A program made the translations under genes and the position numbers. 64,000 nucleotides of DNA, from assembly GCA_016713225.1 (NCBI GenBank), contig JADJPO010000001.1, positions 62,001-126,000 on the forward strand. The letters run 5' to 3'. Source of the stretch: Kineosporiaceae bacterium. GTDB taxonomy: Bacteria; Actinomycetota; Actinomycetes; Actinomycetales; Kineosporiaceae. The notes below the pieces were generated by a model that was given only the letters and a program-made list of their open reading frames with translations, was not told the origin of the DNA and made no database searches. Of the stretch, positions 44,828 through 54,353 are shown one piece after another (position 1 is the first letter of the stretch; each line of letters begins with the position of its first letter).

Positions 44828-45053
44828 AACTGTGCATGAAACGATGTCTCGGTCCTTCCGGACACATGGTGTTATGAACGGTGACCATATGTGCTCGAGT
44901 GCGGCGAAAAGCCATGTATCAGGGCGTTGCGCCACCCCGTTCGGGCGTGAGGGACCACACAGTGCATCCAGGTTGCGACGGCAGCGCCCGGCTGCATGAC
45001 GTCGAAAGGACAGGAATCAGTGTCGTCGACCGCCGGGACACCGAGCGGCGACC

Positions 45054-45062
45054 TGTGGACAA
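45054..45062 (-). promoter_or_regulatory. DnaA box (perfect TTGTCCACA)
   Basis: TGTGGACAA on the plus strand, 28 bp beyond the dnaA stop; it matches the actinobacterial consensus exactly. Confidence 0.75.
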
Positions 45063-45089
45063 CTCGGGTTGAGCTGTTACCCAGGGTTG

Positions 45090-46610
45090 TCAGGAGCGCG
45101 AGGACTGCCGGATCCGGTTGGTGAGCTCGGTGACCTCGGTGTAGGTCTTGCGCCGCTCAGCCATCAGATGACGGATCTTGCGGTCGGCGTGGATCACCGT
45201 GGTGTGGTCGCGCCCACCGAAGTGCTGACCGATCTTGGGCAGCGACAGGTCGGTGAGTTCCCGGCACAGGTACATCGCAATCTGGCGGGCATTGACGAGC
45301 ACGCGCGAGCGTGAGGAGCCGCAGAGGTCCTCGATGGTCAGCTCGAAGTAGGCGGCCGTCTGGGCCATGATCGTCGCTGCGGTGATCACGGGGGTGTCGT
45401 CCGCGGGGATCAGGTCCTTCAGGACGATCTCGGCCAGTGCCAGGTCGACCTGCTGCCGGTTGAGGCTGGCGAACGCCGTCACGCGGATCAGGGCGCCCTC
45501 GAGCTCGCGGATGTTCGTCGAGATCTTGCTCGCGATGTACTCCAGGACGTCGTCACGCACCTCGAGGCGCTCGCCGATCGCCTTCTTGCGCAGGATGGCT
45601 ATCCGGGTTTCGGGCTCCGGGGGCTGCACGTCGGTGATCAGGCCCCACTCGAACCGGGACCGCATCCGCTCCTCGAAACCGGCCAACTGCTTGGGCGGCA
45701 GGTCCGAGGTGATCACGACCTGCTTGTTCGCGTTGTGCAAGGTGTTGAACGTGTGGAAGAACTCCTCCTGCGTCTGCACCTTGCCCTGCAGGAACTGGAT
45801 GTCGTCGATCAGCAGCACGTCGACGTCGCGGTAGCGGCGCTGGAACGAACTCGCCTTGTCGTCGCGGATGCTGTTGATGAAGTCGTTGGTGAACTCCTCC
45901 GAGTTCACGTACCGCACCCGGACGCCGGGGTAGAGGTTTGTGGCGTAGTGCCCGATGGCGTGCAACAGGTGGGTCTTGCCCAGACCGGACTCGCCGTAGA
46001 CGAACAACGGGTTGTAGGCCTTGGCCGGTGCCTCGGCCACGGCGACCGCCGCCGCATGGGCGAACCGGTTGCTCGCGCCGGGCACGAAGTTCTCGAAGGT
46101 GTACTTCGGGTTGAGCCGGCTCGGCTCGCCCGGGAGGACGCGTGCCGCGCTGCGTCCGGTGCTGGTGCGCAGCAGATCGGGCCGGGTGCCGTCGTAGGTG
46201 GGGACGACGTCCGGCACGTCGGAGCGGCCGTTCTCGACGCTGCGGGAGTCGGTCGTCGGGGCGGTGCGTGCGCCGGCGTCCCTGACGTCGATGACCTCGG
46301 CGTGGTGCACCGAGCGCTCGTCGTCCTCGTCATCGCCGGCCTGTTCGGACAGCGAGCTGTCGACCGTCACCGCGAGACGGACCGGATGCCCCAGTTCGGT
46401 GGCCAGAGCGCCGGTGATGGCGTCGCGCATCCGATGCTCGAGCACTTCCTTGGTGAGCTCATTGGGTGCCGCGAGCAGCGCGGTGCCGTCCAAGAGACCG
46501 ACCGGGCGGGTGAGCCGGACGAAGGCGCGCTGCTGGGAGCTGACGCCGAGGGAGTCGAGGGTGGCCAAGGCGCGACGCCATACGGACGGGAAATCGGCTC
46601 CGCTCGTCAC
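45090..46610 (-). CDS. dnaA: Chromosomal replication initiator DnaA
   Basis: 506 residues from the GTG at 46610, with AGGAGG eight bases upstream; an in-frame 29-codon upstream extension is rejected. Domain I has SVWRRALATLDSLG; the acidic linker covers ~100-170. The AAA+ domain contains NPLFVYGESGLGKTHLLHAIGHY, VLLIDDIQFLQGK and TSDLPPKQLAGFEERMRSRFEWGL. The domain IV DNA-binding signature is VNARQIAMYLCRELTDLSLPKIGQHFGGRDHTTV. It opens oriC. Confidence 0.98.
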   Translation of the reverse strand: MTSGADFPSVWRRALATLDSLGVSSQQRAFVRLTRPVGLLDGTALLAAPNELTKEVLEHRMRDAITGALATELGHPVRLAVTVDSSLSEQAGDDEDDERSVHHAEVIDVRDAGARTAPTTDSRSVENGRSDVPDVVPTYDGTRPDLLRTSTGRSAARVLPGEPSRLNPKYTFENFVPGASNRFAHAAAVAVAEAPAKAYNPLFVYGESGLGKTHLLHAIGHYATNLYPGVRVRYVNSEEFTNDFINSIRDDKASSFQRRYRDVDVLLIDDIQFLQGKVQTQEEFFHTFNTLHNANKQVVITSDLPPKQLAGFEERMRSRFEWGLITDVQPPEPETRIAILRKKAIGERLEVRDDVLEYIASKISTNIRELEGALIRVTAFASLNRQQVDLALAEIVLKDLIPADDTPVITAATIMAQTAAYFELTIEDLCGSSRSRVLVNARQIAMYLCRELTDLSLPKIGQHFGGRDHTTVIHADRKIRHLMAERRKTYTEVTELTNRIRQSSRS

Positions 46611-47244
46611 GCTGGCACCCTCCTGGCTCGGGGACGGCCACAGCAGTCCACACAGTTGTCCACAGCCTGTGCACGAGAGTTGGCCGTCCGTTGCCAAGCG
46701 GGCGGAGCGACTCCCCCAGGTTGCGTCCTCCGGCGGGCCGCCGGGGAATCGGAGCCTACGTCCGAGTCCTCAGGGGGTCGCACCCAGTCGCTCCGTTGTC
46801 TGTTCTTTTTCGAACTCCAACGGCGTGTCGGGGACTTCCCTCGGCCAGCACCACAGGACCATAGCCTGTTGGCCATCCTCCCGGTGGCCGGACGCGAATC
46901 ATACTCTCAGTTGTTATCGGCTACCGTGGGTGATCGTAGCTGGCTCTGGGTGTCATCGACTGGAAACGCTTGCCAGACCATCGGACGCCGCCGAGGTCGA
47001 GTCAGAGTCGAGTCTGGATCGAGTGGTCGGTGCCGAGTACGTGCCCGGTCGTGTCCGGGCTGCTCGCAGCGCGATCGCCCCGAATTGACCCTGCTGCGTC
47101 GGGCACCGTACCGTGGGGAAGCTCGAGGACAACGGTCTTGGACAACGGTCCCGGACAGGTGCTCCTCCTTGGCGTCAGTCGCTCATCCGGCGGCGATTTA
47201 CAGCATCCGCATCTTGGCGGTCGTACGAGCGTGGAGTTACTCCT
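46611..47244. other. Divergent dnaA-rpmH intergenic region
   Basis: 634 bp without a gene. A perfect DnaA box TTGTCCACA at 46656-46664, next to CAGTCCACA, sits ~45 bp upstream of the dnaA start and fits autoregulation. A TTGACC at 47085-47090 followed after 18 bp by TACCGT is a possible rpmH promoter. A T-rich patch (TCTGTTCTTTTTCGAAC, ~46799) lies near the middle. Confidence 0.5.
46656..46664 (+). promoter_or_regulatory. DnaA box upstream of dnaA
   Basis: Perfect TTGTCCACA, immediately followed by GCCTGTGCACG. Likely used for dnaA autorepression. Confidence 0.7.
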
Positions 47245-47382
47245 GTGAGCAAGCGGACCTTCCAGCCGAACAATCGGCGCCGGGCCAAGACCCACGGCTT
47301 CCGGCTGCGCATGCGCACCCGCGCCGGCCGCGCCATCCTCGCTGCCCGTCGCCGCAAGGGCCGCGCCGAGCTCTCCGCCTGA
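47245..47382 (+). CDS. rpmH: 50S ribosomal protein L34
   Basis: 45 residues from the GTG at 47245 (GGAG eight bases upstream). Family-standard sequence: SKRTFQPNNRRRAKTHGFRL then MRTRAGRAILAARRRKGR. It is too short for many gene finders and starts the rpmH-rnpA-yidD-yidC-jag-rsmG operon. Confidence 0.97.
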   Translation: MSKRTFQPNNRRRAKTHGFRLRMRTRAGRAILAARRRKGRAELSA

Positions 47383-47402
47383 AGCACGACAGGCACCTCG
47401 TC

Positions 47403-47837
47403 GTGCTACCCGCCGGCCATCGCATGCGTCGACCGTCGGAGTTCTCGGGCGCCATGCGGTCCGGTCATCGGGCGGGTCGACGCACCCTCGTCGTCCACAT
47501 GTGCTGTCCACAGCCTGGTGACGGCGGGCTCACGGCTGCCTCGAAGCCGCTCATCCCGGCGCACGTCGGTTTCATCGTGTCTCGGGCGGTCGGAGGTGCT
47601 GTCGTTCGGAATCGCGTGAAGCGGCGGTTGCGGGCCCAGGTGGAGGCACGACTGGGTCGGTTGGATGACGGCTGCCTGGTGGTGGTGCGGGCACTGCCGG
47701 CCGCTGCCTCGGCGACCTCCGATGAGCTGGCTCACGACCTCGCCGGTGCGCTGGACGCCGTGACGCGGCGCATCGGCCGTGCCACCGGGTCTCGCACGTC
47801 GCCCCTGATGACCCCCTCGACCGAGGCCACCCCATGA
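47403..47837 (+). CDS. rnpA: Ribonuclease P protein component
   Basis: 144 residues from the GTG at 47403 (VLPAGHRMRRPSEFSGAMR), an ATG at 47424 being the alternative. The RNA-binding signature VGGAVVRNRVKRRLRAQ is present. It is slightly longer than average owing to a Ser/Thr-rich C-terminus. It is the protein cofactor of the tRNA 5'-processing ribozyme. It starts 20 bp after rpmH and overlaps yidD. Confidence 0.95.
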   Translation: MLPAGHRMRRPSEFSGAMRSGHRAGRRTLVVHMCCPQPGDGGLTAASKPLIPAHVGFIVSRAVGGAVVRNRVKRRLRAQVEARLGRLDDGCLVVVRALPAAASATSDELAHDLAGALDAVTRRIGRATGSRTSPLMTPSTEATP

Positions 47838-48241
47838 GCGGGCGGTTGCTGTGGGTCGCACGATTCACGTGGAACGTGCCGCGCAACGTTCTCATCGGCT
47901 TCATCCGCCTGTGGCGCGCCGTCCTCTCACCCTTGTACGGACCGACCTGTAAGTACTACCCGTCGTGTTCTGCCTACGGCCTGGACGCCGTCCGGGCGCA
48001 CGGCGCCGTCCGAGGCACGGCGCTGACTCTCTGGCGGATCGCTCGCTGCAATCCGTGGAGCGACGGCGGGATCGATGATGTGCCGGTCGCGCGGTCTCGC
48101 CGGATCGCGTGGACGGCACCCTGGCCGTTGCGCCCTGGGTTGACCGACGCCGGGCTTCCCGAGGCCACCGAGGGGTCCGCCGGGACCGCGACGTGCGCCC
48201 ACCCCCACGACCCCACGCCGCCTGCACGGCGTGCCGCCTGA
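47834..48241 (+). CDS. yidD: Membrane protein insertion efficiency factor YidD
   Basis: 135 residues. Core motif: IGFIRLWRAVLSPLYGPTCKYYPSCSAYGLDAVRAHGA, with CNPWSDGGIDDVP. The ~50-residue tail after the core is family-variable. It aids YidC-dependent insertion. It overlaps rnpA by 4 nt. A parS-like but imperfect GATTCACGTGGAAC (47862-47875) lies inside the gene. Confidence 0.95.
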   Translation: MSGRLLWVARFTWNVPRNVLIGFIRLWRAVLSPLYGPTCKYYPSCSAYGLDAVRAHGAVRGTALTLWRIARCNPWSDGGIDDVPVARSRRIAWTAPWPLRPGLTDAGLPEATEGSAGTATCAHPHDPTPPARRAA

Positions 48242-48256
48242 TCGGCAAGGAGCCCC

Positions 48257-49294
48257 ATGGGACTGATCGACGCCATCCTGACGCCACTCGAATATGTCGT
48301 GGCCTGGATCATGGTCGCCTGGCACAAGGGCCTGACCATCATCGGCCTGCCGGCCACGGCCGGTATCACCTGGGCGCTGTCGATTGTCGGCCTGGTGATC
48401 GTCATCCGGATCCTGCTGATCCCGTTGTTCTTCAAGCAGATCAAGGCATCCCGCGGTTTGCAGCTGCTGCAGCCGGAGATGAAGAAGATCCAGGCGAAGT
48501 ACAAGGGCAAGAGCGATCAGGCCTCGAAGGAGGCCATGACGCGCGAGATGATGGCGCTCTACAAGCACCACGGCACGAACCCGCTGTCGTCATGCATGCC
48601 GATCCTGCTGCAGTCACCGATCTTCTTCGCGCTGTTCCGGGTGCTCAACGGCATCCCCAACGAGCGCACCGTGGGGCCGCTGGACGCCGAGCTGGTGCGC
48701 CAGGCGGATGCCGCCACGCTCTTCGGAGCGCCGTTGTCGGACACGTTCCTGAAGGCCGACACGATCTCGACCCAGATCCTCACCGTCGTCCTGATCATCT
48801 TGATGTCGCTGACCACCTTCACCACCCAGCGTCAGCTCATGATGAAGAACATGCCCGCGTCGGCGCTCGAAGGGCAGTTCGCACAGCAGCAGAAGATCAT
48901 GCTCTACGTGCTGCCGCTGGTCTTCGCGGTATCGGGCATCAACTTCCCGATCGGGGTCCTGCTCTACTGGTTGACGACGAACTTGTGGTCGATGGGGCAG
49001 CAGTTCTACACGATCCGCCGGATGCCCGCCCCTGGCTCGTTGGCCGAGAAGGCCTTGAACGAGCGTCGCCAGAAGGCCGGTAAGGCGCCTCTGGGTGCGC
49101 CGGGCACCAAGGACTCCACCGTGTCGGAGCCGGGTTCGGCCGAGGGCTCGGATGCCGAGGAAGATCGCCAGCCGCAACGTCAGCAGCCGAAGCGTCAGCC
49201 GCGCAGCAAGCGGTCTTCACCGCAGCGCCCCACAGGTCGCCCGTCCGGTCAGGGCCGGAAGCGGCCGGACGCCGATGCCGTGGGCGGCGGCTGA
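48257..49294 (+). CDS. yidC: Membrane protein insertase YidC/Oxa1
   Basis: 345 residues. The transmembrane core has WALSIVGLVIVIRILLIPLF with the conserved Arg, FKQIKASRGLQLLQPEMKKIQAKYKGKSD, SCMPILLQSPIFFALFRVL, the VLIILMSLTTFTTQRQLM segment and INFPIGVLLYWLTTNLWSM. The C-terminal ~70 residues are basic and Gln/Arg-rich, for ribosome contact. It inserts membrane proteins with SecYEG. Residues ~32-69 are duplicated in inverted form at 52975-53088. Confidence 0.97.
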   Translation: MGLIDAILTPLEYVVAWIMVAWHKGLTIIGLPATAGITWALSIVGLVIVIRILLIPLFFKQIKASRGLQLLQPEMKKIQAKYKGKSDQASKEAMTREMMALYKHHGTNPLSSCMPILLQSPIFFALFRVLNGIPNERTVGPLDAELVRQADAATLFGAPLSDTFLKADTISTQILTVVLIILMSLTTFTTQRQLMMKNMPASALEGQFAQQQKIMLYVLPLVFAVSGINFPIGVLLYWLTTNLWSMGQQFYTIRRMPAPGSLAEKALNERRQKAGKAPLGAPGTKDSTVSEPGSAEGSDAEEDRQPQRQQPKRQPRSKRSSPQRPTGRPSGQGRKRPDADAVGGG

Positions 49295-49415
49295 TCGTCT
49301 GCATCACGCTCGCCGCGCACGCCCAGCTCGGGCGATCCGGTGGGCGTCGCCCCGATGTGGCCGGGGCACCCTGACGAATCCAGATGGCCGAGGCCATCCT
49401 GATGGAAGGAACATC

Positions 49416-50087
49416 GTGAGCGAGACGACAGCAACAGAGGCGATCGCCCCGGGGGATGCTCCCGAGCACGAGGAGCAGACCGACGCGGCCCAGGCGGAGC
49501 CCAGCGACTCAACCCCAGAAACCACAGAAGGTGATGAGGTGACTCCTGAGGGTGAGGAGGAGCCGGCCGGTGAGTCGTCCACTGCTGGGTCGGGACGATC
49601 GAAGGTGTCCATCCGGCGCTTGGAGGAGGAGGGCGAGGTCGCGGCCGACTACCTCGAGGAGCTGCTCGACATTGCTGATCTCGATGGTGACATCGACATC
49701 GACGTGGAGAACGGACGGGCCTCGGTGGCAATCGTGGGGGAGGACGGCACGGATCGTGAGCTCCGTCGCCTGGTCGGTTCCCGCGGAGAGGTGCTCGAAG
49801 CGCTGCAAGAGCTCTCGCGTCTGGCGGTGCAGGCGCGCACCGGTGAGCGCAGCCGCATGATGCTCGACATCGCGGGGTTCCGTGCGGCACGTCGGCGCAA
49901 GCTCGAGGACCTTGCGGCCCGCGCATGCCAGGACGTCAAGCGCACGGGGGAGGCCATGCGGCTCGAGCCGATGACGGCCTTCGAGCGAAAGGTCGTCCAC
50001 GACGTGGTGGCCGACGCCGGCCTGGTGAGCGAGTCCGAGGGCGAGGACCCGGGGCGGCGAGTAGTGATTCACCCGGCTGGAGCCTGA
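49416..50087 (+). CDS. jag: Jag-type KH/R3H single-strand nucleic-acid-binding protein
   Basis: 223 residues from the GTG at 49416. An acidic N-terminal ~65 residues (EHEEQTDAAQAEPSDSTPE) precede RRLEEEGEVAADYLEELLDI, a KH-like domain with RELRRLVGSRGEVLEALQEL. The C-terminal R3H domain has MLDIAGFRAARRRKLEDLAARACQDVKRTGEAMRLEPMTAFERKVVH. It is an RNA-binding protein always near yidC. Confidence 0.93.
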   Translation: MSETTATEAIAPGDAPEHEEQTDAAQAEPSDSTPETTEGDEVTPEGEEEPAGESSTAGSGRSKVSIRRLEEEGEVAADYLEELLDIADLDGDIDIDVENGRASVAIVGEDGTDRELRRLVGSRGEVLEALQELSRLAVQARTGERSRMMLDIAGFRAARRRKLEDLAARACQDVKRTGEAMRLEPMTAFERKVVHDVVADAGLVSESEGEDPGRRVVIHPAGA

Positions 50088-50119
50088 TCCAGCTGAGAGC
50101 CGCTGGAGAGAACCATCCC

Positions 50120-50854
50120 ATGGACGGGAGTGGGACAGGTGTGGGCCCGGACGAGGAAGCACCCGGCATCCACGCAGTGAATGCTGTCCGGGCTGCCGCC
50201 TCGCAACTCTTCGGTGATCGCCTCGAACTGGCTGTGCGATATGCAGATCTCCTGGGGGGCTCTGCTGTCGAGCGGGGTCTGATCGGGCCGCGCGAGGTCC
50301 CCAGACTGTGGGATCGCCACCTGTTGAATTGCGCCGCCGTGGCGGAGGTGATTCCGGAGGGCAGTCGGGTGGTGGACGTCGGTTCGGGTGCCGGCCTTCC
50401 GGGAATCGCCCTGGCGATCGCACGACCTGACCTGCGAGTGTCGCTCCTCGAACCGCTGCAGCGGCGAGTCAACTGGCTGAGCGAGGCTGTCACGGAACTC
50501 GGACTGTCGTCGGTGACGGTCTGCCGTGGTCGTGCTGAGGAGGCATCGGATGAGGTGCGGGACGCCGATGTGGTGACGGCGCGGGCCGTTGCCGCATTGG
50601 ACCGACTCGTTGTCTGGTGCCTCCCGTTGGCTCGTCCGGGGGGAGTGCTCCTCGCGCTGAAGGGTCAAGCCGTCGCGGAGGAGTTGTCCACGGCGGAGCC
50701 GGCTCTTCGCAGGCTCAGTGCGCGTCGCTGGCAGGTTCGAACCTGTGGGGCGAACGTGCTCGACGTCCCGACCACGGTGGTGGAGATCGAGGCGGGAGAT
50801 CCGGTGGGCCGTGGCGGACGGCGTCGCCGCAGGGGTGAGCGACGTCGCCGCTGA
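50120..50854 (+). CDS. rsmG: 16S rRNA (guanine-527-N7) methyltransferase RsmG
   Basis: 244 residues from the ATG at 50120, 32 bp after jag. Conserved blocks: LGGSAVERGLIGPREVPRLWDRHLLNCAAVAEVIPEGSRVVDVGSGAGLPGIALAIARP, LLEPLQRRVNWL, VVTARAVAALDRLV and ALKGQAVAEEL. The Arg-rich tail (GRRRRRGERRRR) is unusual but common in high-GC species. It is normally followed directly by parA; here it is not. Confidence 0.95.
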   Translation: MDGSGTGVGPDEEAPGIHAVNAVRAAASQLFGDRLELAVRYADLLGGSAVERGLIGPREVPRLWDRHLLNCAAVAEVIPEGSRVVDVGSGAGLPGIALAIARPDLRVSLLEPLQRRVNWLSEAVTELGLSSVTVCRGRAEEASDEVRDADVVTARAVAALDRLVVWCLPLARPGGVLLALKGQAVAEELSTAEPALRRLSARRWQVRTCGANVLDVPTTVVEIEAGDPVGRGGRRRRRGERRRR

Positions 50855-50917
50855 TACGGCGGTGCCTCGGGTGGGGCGCATCGACAGCCTGGTGACGGCG
50901 CAGGATGGGTGGGCTCA

Positions 50918-50931
50918 GTTCCACGTGAAAC
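50918..50931. promoter_or_regulatory. parS: parS site
   Basis: GTTCCACGTGAAAC, one base off the fully symmetric GTTTCACGTGAAAC and equal to the widely conserved bacterial parS core. 64 bp beyond rsmG. Confidence 0.85.
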
Positions 50932-51312
50932 ATGACTCGCTCCGACACTCCCACTGACCAGAGCCTCATGGCTCGAGCGAGCATCCCATGGACGCGACCG
51001 GCTCGAGCTGGGTGGTCGTCGGTGGCTACTGCACGTAGGTCACCTGGCAGGTGCCTCATCGCTGGACCTGGCACGCGCCACTTCAGCGGTTGGCCGTCCG
51101 TCGACTCGTCACCCGGGCCACCGACCACCTCAACGCCTGAGTGAGCCTGATAGGCGACGACGACCAGACTGTTCCTCGGTGCCCCTGTGCGATCGATGAG
51201 CAGGCACCCTGACACAGGACCGCCGCTCTGTTCCGGGAGATAGCCGTCCCGCTGATGACCCGCGGGCCCGGGCCTCCGAGCGAATGAACTTGTCCCCCAG
51301 CCAGGCCGACTC

Positions 51313-51326
51313 GTTCCACGTGAAAC
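51313..51326. promoter_or_regulatory. parS: parS site
   Basis: GTTCCACGTGAAAC again, flanked by C and G so that the 16-mer is nearly symmetric. Confidence 0.85.
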
Positions 51327-51913
51327 GCGCTGGGCTACGGCCGGAGTCAGGGAGCACGGCGCTGGCAGCAGGGTGGTCTTCGAGCCGGCAAGCGGCTGTG
51401 GCCGCCAGCCGAGGCGTTCGCCTCGAGGCGGTGACGTGGCCGCGGCGACCTCGCGCGCGGTGCGGCTGTGGGTAGGGAACTCTGCGCGCCGCACGTGGTG
51501 GGAGGTGCACGAGGAACCCATGGCTTCTGCTGGGAGTAGCCACGGCGTTGGGTGCCAGGCTCGCACGCAGTCAGTCGGGAGGTCCTCAGCTCTGGACTTC
51601 TGGAACCTGGACTTCGGCGATCTGGACTCCGCAAGCCTGGACTTCGCAACTTGGGACGTTCGCGCTCGGACCTCATGGCTCGAATCCCCCAAACCTCGGC
51701 TGGAGCCCCCTGGGCGTGCGGCCGCGACAGAGCATGGCTGCCCGACGTCCGGCGGGTTGGGAGTGACTGTGGAATCGGGATGGCGTCGTGCCGCTGATCG
51801 GTGGACGGTTCGACTGGGCCAGCACCCGACTGAGTGTCGGTCCGTACTCCTCGGTCTGTGCCGGACCCACGACCCGAGCTGCCCGCCTCTCCTTACGCAA
51901 TTTCGTGGGCGCC

Positions 51914-51927
51914 GTTTCACGTGGAAC
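51914..51927. promoter_or_regulatory. parS: parS site
   Basis: GTTTCACGTGGAAC, the reverse-strand form of the conserved core. Confidence 0.85.
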
Positions 51928-52974
51928 ACGTGGTGACTCGAAACGAGTGGGCATGCGGCCAGATCGATCGATGCGGCCAGATCGATGCGGCCAGCGGTCA
52001 CGTCCGCGGCGTGGAGTGGACGTCGATCCCGGGTGGGACGTGGACGTCGGCGGCAGCGCTGGCCTGTATCCATTCGTCGTCGCGCTCGGCGAGCACGGGA
52101 CGGGACGCGGATGAGCCACTCGCGGTCGAGACAGCCCGATGACGTTGGGGTGGCGGACGTCGCGGTTGAACCTGTGGATCATCCGACCGGATCATGTGCC
52201 GAGGCTTCCGAGCGGAGCGTGAACGCCAGATCTCCAGGACACCCCAGGTCGTTGGCTCGGCGGTGTCGCAGGGGTCGTGTACCGCGGGGCCGACCACAGC
52301 CGCCGCGGTTCCGGGTGCTGTGGTTCTGGGTGTGGACGGCCTCGGCGTCGAGCTGATCGTGGAAGCCGTGCGGCGTGGCTCTCGTTGTGCGAGCAGGCGG
52401 CGACCGAGTTCGCCAAGGTCAACGGCGACACCGCCCTGGGGGTCGGCGGCCATCGAGTCGGCGGCGCAGTAGGTGGCAGCGCTGCCGCGACGTGTTGGGC
52501 AGTGTCACCGCGATGACCTCGAACGTGCCGGTTGGCTGTCCCGGGTCACCAGGGCGCCGGGCCCGTGGTGTCGAACCCCAGGAGAATCGGTCGCGGACGA
52601 AAGGCCGATCAGGTGGCGAGGGTGGTCTCCCGGTGGCGACCTGGATCCCGGCCCGTGATGCTCGGCGTCTCACGCCGGAGGCGAGGACCGCGACAGTGCG
52701 GACCTGGCGCCCTCGCTTGCGCCCCTCGTGGTGAGGGCGTCCGCGGCGACGAACGTGTCGGGTCGGTCGTCGATCCGGCGCCCGCACGTCATGGAGATGC
52801 TCATCGATACCCGCGGCGATCGTCGGCCCGAGGACCTGGACAGGCTGGTGTCCTCGAGGGCCGGATGAGCCCGTCCAGCCGGCGGTCGTGAGCCCGGTTG
52901 GTTGCGGCGTTCGGTGGTGAGGCGGCCTCGCCGCAGCACTGGATGCCCGGACGGGGGAGGTAGCCGGCCTGGCG

Positions 52975-53088
52975 CTGCACACCGCGAGATGCCTTGATCT
53001 GCTGGAAGAGCGACGGGATCAGCAGGATCCGGATGACGATCACCAGGCCGACAATCGACAGCGCCCAGGTGATACCGGCCGTGGCCGG
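52975..53088 (-). pseudogene. yidC (fragment): Inverted duplicate of an internal yidC segment
   Basis: The reverse complement of this 114-bp stretch matches yidC 48350-48463 at 109 of 114 positions without gaps. It encodes TAGITWALSIVGLVIVIRIL and the following residues in the minus direction. The rest of yidC is not found nearby. It is therefore a captured piece, not a second gene; the surrounding frame on the minus strand is open but nonsensical. Confidence 0.85.
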
Positions 53089-53179
53089 ATCATCTGCCGA
53101 GGCATCTCGGCGAGGGTGCTGCGATGTCCAGTTCGAGGTGCAGGTCGTGGCGGCGTGGACGCGTGTCGGAGTACTCCGG

Positions 53180-53346
53180 AGTGTCCCGCCAGCGTGCGGT
53201 CGGGCTGGTGCTGGGACAGCTCGGGAGTATCCGAGTGAGTTTCGAGGCAATCCGGTCGATCGCGGCCAAGCGGGATCGTGGCCGGCCGAGACGCTACGCC
53301 AGTGGGTGCGCCGCGCCGAGGTCGAGGCTGGTGCCCGCCTGCGGTG
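53180..53346 (+). pseudogene. IS3-family transposase OrfA remnant (frameshifted)
   Basis: Three pieces of the OrfA consensus occur in order but in two frames: QRAVGLVLGQLG, EAIRSIAAKRDRG and then AETLRQWVRRAEVEAGARLR. The intervening EYPSEF is in the other frame. Two compensating frame changes and the lack of an OrfB show a dead element. The inverted repeats of the parent IS cannot be found. Confidence 0.7.
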
Positions 53347-54252
53347 AGGTGTCGAGCCAGTGTCTGCCGTCCTGAGATGCGCCTGTTGCCGCGGGTGCTG
53401 CTTGCGGCGCCGCACACCCACATCGCTTCGGCCAGCCCCCTTGCCAGAGCAGCAGCTGGATCAGCGTCAACACCTTCTGGTGAGCCAGGTCCGGCGAGGC
53501 ACGCGGCGCTTGTTTCGTGGAGGACCCGGCAGGGTCACGCCTCGATGCTGTGCCTTGACCGGAAGGACAGCCGGCGTTCGGTGCACCCATCCACGCGGAG
53601 CTGGCCTCAGCCAGGTCCAGTCGTGGGTGTCGATGTGGGTCAAGGGGTTTCGCCCTCTATGGTTGCACGGCGTGCCTGAGCGGGCATGCCTCGACGTCGG
53701 CAGCCCACCAGGGCTGGGGTCCTCGAGTCATCTGGCAACCGACTCCACGGGGCGCCAACGTCATCTGCCTGGGCCGCCGAGAAGCTCCGGGGGGACTGCA
53801 CACGGACCAAGGCTGGTTGTGGGGCAACTGGCGTGGGCACCTGCAGACCCAGGTGGTCGGGCGTGCGGGTCGTTCGCAAGACTGGACGATTCTCGGGGCT
53901 GGGAGGAGCCGCGTGACAGGGGTCCGCAGCAACGTTGCGGGGGAGGACCTGGCGCGCCGCCGGGCCGGCCAGCGCCTCGAGCCGAGAGGCGCGCCGGCCA
54001 GAGCGGTGTCCGGTGACTTCTCACGGTGCCCTGCCGATCCGCCGATCGCATCAGCCGGGTCAGCGCGCCTTGACTGCCGTAGTTCGCGACTCGACATCGT
54101 GGCGACGATGGCCGACTCCCTCACGGGTGGGGTAGCAGATCTGGTCCATCGCCGAGCCCGATCACCGCCACCTCACACTGGGAGGTGGCTTGGACCGGCG
54201 GCGGCGAGGCTGGCGTCATCCCTCTGGACCTCAGCGCCACCACCACGCGGAA

Positions 54253-54285
54253 CATCGGCGAACTTCAGGTGCTCACCACCCAGTG
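54253..54285. repeat. 33-bp direct repeat, left copy
   Basis: Matches 55465-55497 at 30 of 33 positions; the last 22 bases are identical (beginning TTCAGGTGCTCACC). On the minus strand both copies end an open frame with HWVVST and a stop. Confidence 0.8.
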
Positions 54286-54353
54286 ACCGTCAGAGTGCAC
54301 TGACCGGACGTGCCCACGTTGTCGCCCACCTTCTCCGCCGAGCGACCCACCCA

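Larger units (their letters stand above)
44138..45089. other. oriC: Chromosomal origin of replication (oriC) region
   Basis: The 952-bp dnaA-dnaN gap, with no gene and locally lower GC. It carries a perfect DnaA box (TGTGGACAA, 45054-45062) and near-consensus boxes TGTGGGTAA (44538-44546), CTATCCACA (44807-44815) and TTGTCCCCA (44819-44827). More degenerate ones lie at 44716-44735. The position between dnaA and dnaN is where the actinobacterial oriC lies. Box orientation is mixed. Confidence 0.85.
50855..54353. other. Gene-poor region between rsmG and parA, left part
   Basis: 3.5 kb in which no intact gene is supported. Long frames exist on both strands but carry random-looking, Arg/Pro/Ser-rich translations. 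It contains three parS sites, a degenerate repeat of CTGGACTTC-like units (51590-51660), a short tandem repeat of GATCGATGCGGCCA (51960-51990), the yidC fragment, an IS3 orfA remnant and other unidentified debris. It looks like decayed horizontally acquired DNA. Confidence 0.6.

Noticed and set aside
47503..47511. DnaA-box-like CTGTCCACA inside rnpA
   Set aside because: One mismatch and inside a coding region; not counted as an origin element without binding data.
50686..50694. TTGTCCACG inside rsmG as a DnaA box
   Set aside because: Mismatch at the last base and within coding sequence.
50715..52073. 452-residue minus-strand frame in the gap after rsmG
   Set aside because: It overlaps the rsmG 3' end, has random Arg/Ser/Pro composition, and contains parS sequence read as FHVKR; no ribosome binding site or domain.
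52419..52982. 187-residue minus-strand frame as a transposase
   Set aside because: Some segments look IS-like, but no DDE or serine/tyrosine motif can be seen; left as unidentified debris.
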